64,000 nt of DNA from Ruminococcus flavefaciens (GTDB lineage Bacteria > Bacillota > Clostridia > Oscillospirales > Ruminococcaceae), in NCBI GenBank assembly GCA_023667045.1, contig JAMPAU010000002.1, positions 62,001 through 126,000 of the forward strand. The letters run 5' to 3'. Positions 61,058 to 64,000 of the stretch are shown piece by piece. The position numbers and the translations under genes are program-made. A model generated the notes under the pieces. It saw only the letters and a program-made list of their open reading frames with translations. It did not search any database and was not told the origin of the DNA. Within the stretch, counting starts at the first letter, position 1. Every line of letters begins with the position of its first letter.

Positions 61058-62797
61058 CTATTTTTTGGCTTGAAACTTTTTTGCTATATCGTCAATGCTT
61101 ATGTCATCATTTTTAAGGGAAGATGAAGTTTCTTTCAGTACTTCCGCACACTGTGAAACAACCAACATATTTATGTCAACATTATGATACTTTGCCGACA
61201 TACCGGATATTCTGCCCATTTCTTCGGGTGTAAAGTCTCCGGCAAGCATTGACATCGAAAAGTTATCATTGCTGTCAAGGCGTTCAAGGATAGCTGTATA
61301 TACTTTTTTATTGAAAGCTGTCACGAAAGAATCCGGCGTGATTATATTTCTTACTTCCCTGTATTCTTCCGGTCGCTTGATAAGAAAGCTGATAATCTGT
61401 TCTTCAGCTTTTGATTCCTTTGTGTATTTTACCGCTTCCGGATTTATGCTGTCATTTTTATGAATAGTATTATATTTTGTGTCTGTCCATTCTTTATTGC
61501 TTTTACTTTTTTTTGATTTATTCAGAATATTGTCTATGTGAGCCTTTAGAATATCCGGCTGAATACCGCATTTCTGTGAGGTGCGGGAAATATATATTTC
61601 ACGTTCGGTTTGATTTTTTATTCCGGCGAGTACGGCAGAGGCTTTTTTTATCAGCTCTACTTTTCCGGCTTCTGTCGAGAGGTCAAGACCCTGCTCGCAC
61701 TTGTCAAGCATAAAGTTTATCGAATCAGCGGAATTATTAATCAGAAGATTAAAGCGGTCACGCCCGAATTTTTTAATAAACTCGTCGGGGTCTTTAGCAC
61801 CTTCCATGCGTAAAACGGTAGTACGCAGACCGACATCTGAAAAATGGCTTATAGCTTTCTGAGTAGCCTTTTGACCTGCACTGTCGCTGTCGTAAGCTAT
61901 AATGACTTCTTCGGCGTAATGACTTATAAGCCTTGCCTGTTCGGGAGTTATAGCAGTGCCGAGAGTAGCGACGGCGTTTTCAAAACCTGCCTGATTGAGA
62001 GCGATAACGTCCATATAGCCCTCACAGAGAATAATTTTTTTCGTGTCAGAATTTTTAGCAAAGTTCAGCGAAAAGAGATTATAGCCCTTGTCGAAAACCG
62101 GAGTTTTAGCGGTATTCAGATATTTAGGCTTGCTGTCATCAAGCACACGTCCGCCGAAACCTATAACGTTTTTCCTCATATCTATAATCGGGAAGATAAC
62201 TCTTTTCCGGAACATATCAAACATATTTCCGGTCTTTTGGGAGCGACCGCCTATCCATGCGTCAATAATTTCTTCTTCTGAATAGCCCTTTGATTCGAGG
62301 AATTTAACAAGCGTGTCCCAGCTGTCCGGAGCATAGCCGAGACCGTATTTTTTTATGGTCTGCGGAGTGATATGTCTTTCGGCAAAATAAGCAAGACCCG
62401 ATTTGTCGTTTCCTTTTACCAGATTACTATAGAAAAAATTAGCAGAGAGACGGTTCATTTCATATATGCGGGTTCTTCTCTGGGAGTTCTGATTATTTCC
62501 GGAGTAGACCGGCATTTCTATACCGGAACGCTGTGCGAGTAGTTTAAGGGTTTCCATAAAGTCAAGGTTTTCTATTTTCATGGTAAAGGTTATAACGTCA
62601 CCGCCAGCACCACAGCCGAAACAGTAAAATGTCTGAGTGTCCGGAAAGACTGTACACGACGGAGTTTTTTCAGAGTGAAAAGGACACGAACATAAATAAT
62701 TTCTGCCCTGTCTCTTTATCTGAACGTAAGAACCGATTACCGTCTCAATGGGATTTGCACGACGGAGTGTATCAAGAAATTCGTCATTTTTAGGCAT
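61058..62797 (-). CDS. dnaG: DNA primase
   Basis: A 579-residue primase that makes RNA primers at the fork. The CHC2-type zinc finger is CPFHSEKTPSC...CFGCGAGGD (about 38-65). The RNA polymerase domain starts YVDGLGYAP-like GLGYAPDSWDTLVKFL and contains the TOPRIM part ILCEGYMDVIALNQAG and YDSDSAGQKA. A C-terminal helicase-binding domain ends it. It is 37 nt before rpoD. Confidence 0.96.
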   Translation of the reverse strand: MPKNDEFLDTLRRANPIETVIGSYVQIKRQGRNYLCSCPFHSEKTPSCTVFPDTQTFYCFGCGAGGDVITFTMKIENLDFMETLKLLAQRSGIEMPVYSGNNQNSQRRTRIYEMNRLSANFFYSNLVKGNDKSGLAYFAERHITPQTIKKYGLGYAPDSWDTLVKFLESKGYSEEEIIDAWIGGRSQKTGNMFDMFRKRVIFPIIDMRKNVIGFGGRVLDDSKPKYLNTAKTPVFDKGYNLFSLNFAKNSDTKKIILCEGYMDVIALNQAGFENAVATLGTAITPEQARLISHYAEEVIIAYDSDSAGQKATQKAISHFSDVGLRTTVLRMEGAKDPDEFIKKFGRDRFNLLINNSADSINFMLDKCEQGLDLSTEAGKVELIKKASAVLAGIKNQTEREIYISRTSQKCGIQPDILKAHIDNILNKSKKSKSNKEWTDTKYNTIHKNDSINPEAVKYTKESKAEEQIISFLIKRPEEYREVRNIITPDSFVTAFNKKVYTAILERLDSNDNFSMSMLAGDFTPEEMGRISGMSAKYHNVDINMLVVSQCAEVLKETSSSLKNDDISIDDIAKKFQAKK

Positions 62798-62812
62798 ATC
62801 TTAAAACCTCCG

Positions 62813-63796
62813 TTACTTCCACGATTTCGGGATAAAGATTTCCGAGTATAAGTCTATAGCGTACTGGTCGGTCATACCTGCGATATAGTCGCATACGGCA
62901 CGGTCAGCGTCGGAGTTTTTCATTATACTGCGGTATTCTTCGGGGAGCTTGTCTGTATTTTCCTTGAAATACGAATACAGTTTTTTGATAAGCATTTCAG
63001 CCTTTCTGTCTTCGTGTTTGGCGGAGTAGTTAGTATATACTCTTTCAAACATGAAATCTTTCAGTTTATCGTGTGCGGAGCGTATATGCGGTTCAAAGTC
63101 GATAACATCATAGCCGTGAGCAATGACCGACGATACAAGACTTGTGATTCTTTCAGACTTGCTTTTGCCGAGAATATCAGTGCATTCTTCCGGCAGGTCT
63201 TTTTCCGTGAGCAGTCCGGCACGTATTGAGTCGTCAATATCGTGGTTGATGTAGGCGATAGTATCGGCGAGCCGGACTATATTTCCCTCTCTCGTGAAAG
63301 CCGTGCGGTTGGTGTGTGATTCTATGCCGTTTTTTACAGCGTATGTCAGATTGAGGTTTTCGAGTTTTTCAGCAACCATTACGCTGTGGAGATAGTGCCT
63401 AAAACCATGAGGGCATACTTCATTTAGGACAGCCTCACCACAGTGTCCGAAAGGCGAGTGACCTAAGTCGTGCCCCAGTGCTATAGCTTCCGTGAGGTCT
63501 TCATTCAGGAGCATACAACGGGAAATAGTCCGTGCAATCTGTGAGACTTCGAGTGTATGGGTAAGCCTTGTGCGGTAGTGGTCGCCGGAGGGGGAGAGGA
63601 AAACCTGTGTTTTGTGTTTCAGACGGCGAAAAGCCTTACTGTGCAGAATCCTGTCACGGTCACGCTGAAAATCCGTCCGGTAGGGGCATTTTTCTTCTGT
63701 TTTTTCACGCCTTGTCATTTCGTCGTCGGTACTCAGACAGGCAAAACCGCTGAGAATATTTTTTTCAATTTTTTCAGTCTGTTCACGTAAGGTCAT
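62813..63796 (-). CDS. dgt: dGTP triphosphohydrolase-like protein
   Basis: A 327-residue HD-domain dNTPase. The motif set is SKAFRRLKHKTQVF, RLTHTLEVSQIARTI, ALGHDLGHSPFGHCGE and LADTIAYINHDIDD, giving the HD metal site. It belongs to the shorter (dGTPase type 2/3) group, and nucleotide preference cannot be read. First of dgt-dnaG-rpoD, with GAGGTGA upstream. Confidence 0.92.
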   Translation of the reverse strand: MTLREQTEKIEKNILSGFACLSTDDEMTRREKTEEKCPYRTDFQRDRDRILHSKAFRRLKHKTQVFLSPSGDHYRTRLTHTLEVSQIARTISRCMLLNEDLTEAIALGHDLGHSPFGHCGEAVLNEVCPHGFRHYLHSVMVAEKLENLNLTYAVKNGIESHTNRTAFTREGNIVRLADTIAYINHDIDDSIRAGLLTEKDLPEECTDILGKSKSERITSLVSSVIAHGYDVIDFEPHIRSAHDKLKDFMFERVYTNYSAKHEDRKAEMLIKKLYSYFKENTDKLPEEYRSIMKNSDADRAVCDYIAGMTDQYAIDLYSEIFIPKSWK

Positions 63797-63814
63797 AAAA
63801 ATATCACCTCTTGT

Positions 63815-64000
63815 CTATATTTTTACTGAAGAAAAGTCTTGATACAGCTCACCGCAGTCCTCGATTAAAACAGAGCCGTTTGTTATTTCGGTAAGATTTT
63901 TTACAAGCGGAGTGAGTTTTTCCGTGAGTACGAGAATTTCAAGAACAACGTCGCTACCGAAATCAGAGTTTACTGTGATAGTGCTGAAATCCGGCAGTAT
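63815..64000 (-). CDS. C-terminal end of an unidentified gene (partial)
   Basis: The last 61 codons of a minus-strand gene that continues beyond the window, ending in TAG at 63817-63815, 19 nt before dgt. The visible part alternates beta-like segments (TVNSDFGSDVVLEILV, ITNGSVLIEDCGELY). This is weakly like the C-terminal domain of YigZ/IMPACT proteins, but too little is present to be sure. Confidence 0.45.
   Translation of the reverse strand: MLPDFSTITVNSDFGSDVVLEILVLTEKLTPLVKNLTEITNGSVLIEDCGELYQDFSSVKI

Overview
The window looks like chromosome from a low-to-mid GC Firmicute of the Ruminococcus / Oscillospiraceae type. The evidence is gene order (infC-rpmI-rplT; rnc-radical SAM-smc-ftsY; nadD-yqeK-LCP-rsfS; aroQ-pepP-efp; dgt-dnaG-rpoD), a spoIIR gene, strong GGAGG ribosome sites with frequent TTG/GTG starts, an ANTAR regulator beside glutamine synthetase, and two secreted proteins with type I dockerins, the docking module of cellulosomes. 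A pectin-type importer with a GH105 hydrolase fits a plant-fibre degrader. The species is inferred, not proven.

Layout. 1-3400: small membrane transporter, ftsH and spoIIR. 3440-5034: the infC-rpmI-rplT operon behind a leader region that also seems to encode a separate short RNA. 5066-25342: a long plus-strand housekeeping run (rRNA methyltransferase, dprA, topA, trmFO, plsX, rnc, radical SAM, smc, ftsY, rdgB, yhbY, nadD, yqeK, LCP, rsfS, leuS). 25370-28933: rpsU with a structured leader, yqeG, aroQ, Xaa-Pro peptidase, efp and a zinc-ribbon protein. 28965-30823 (minus): glutamine synthetase plus ANTAR protein. 30979-32911: SH3 lipoprotein and pyridoxamine kinase. 32957-37624 (minus): rlmB, a degenerate P-type-ATPase-like protein and a second LCP protein. 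37734-43374 (minus): a surface O-acylation cassette (MBOAT, DHHW, FkbH-like, ACP) ending in a broken metallophosphoesterase. 43601-46846: tandem noncoding repeats and two dockerin proteins. 46988-49206: SPFH, methyltransferase and NfeD. 49785-55081: sugar ABC importer, GH105 and a SUKH protein. 55248-64000 (minus): tcdA, ychF, an EAL/beta-helix protein, rpoD, dnaG, dgt and the end of one more gene.

The candidates for undescribed biology are: (1) two homologous intergenic elements, each filling the gap ahead of an ABC permease gene, whose hairpins differ by compensatory changes; (2) an 812-residue P-type ATPase relative that has lost every catalytic motif and carries a 245-residue disordered head; (3) an EAL protein fused to a cytoplasmic beta-helix-like repeat domain; (4) an MBOAT-DHHW-FkbH-ACP cassette that could put an unusual acyl group on a surface polymer; (5) a short two-hairpin RNA with its own consensus promoter ahead of infC; and (6) a 255-bp tandem noncoding repeat whose inverted motifs have changed together within each copy. 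Most transcription units start from near-perfect TTGACA-17-TATAAT promoters, so unit boundaries are unusually readable. No tRNA, rRNA, CRISPR array, transposase or prophage gene was seen.
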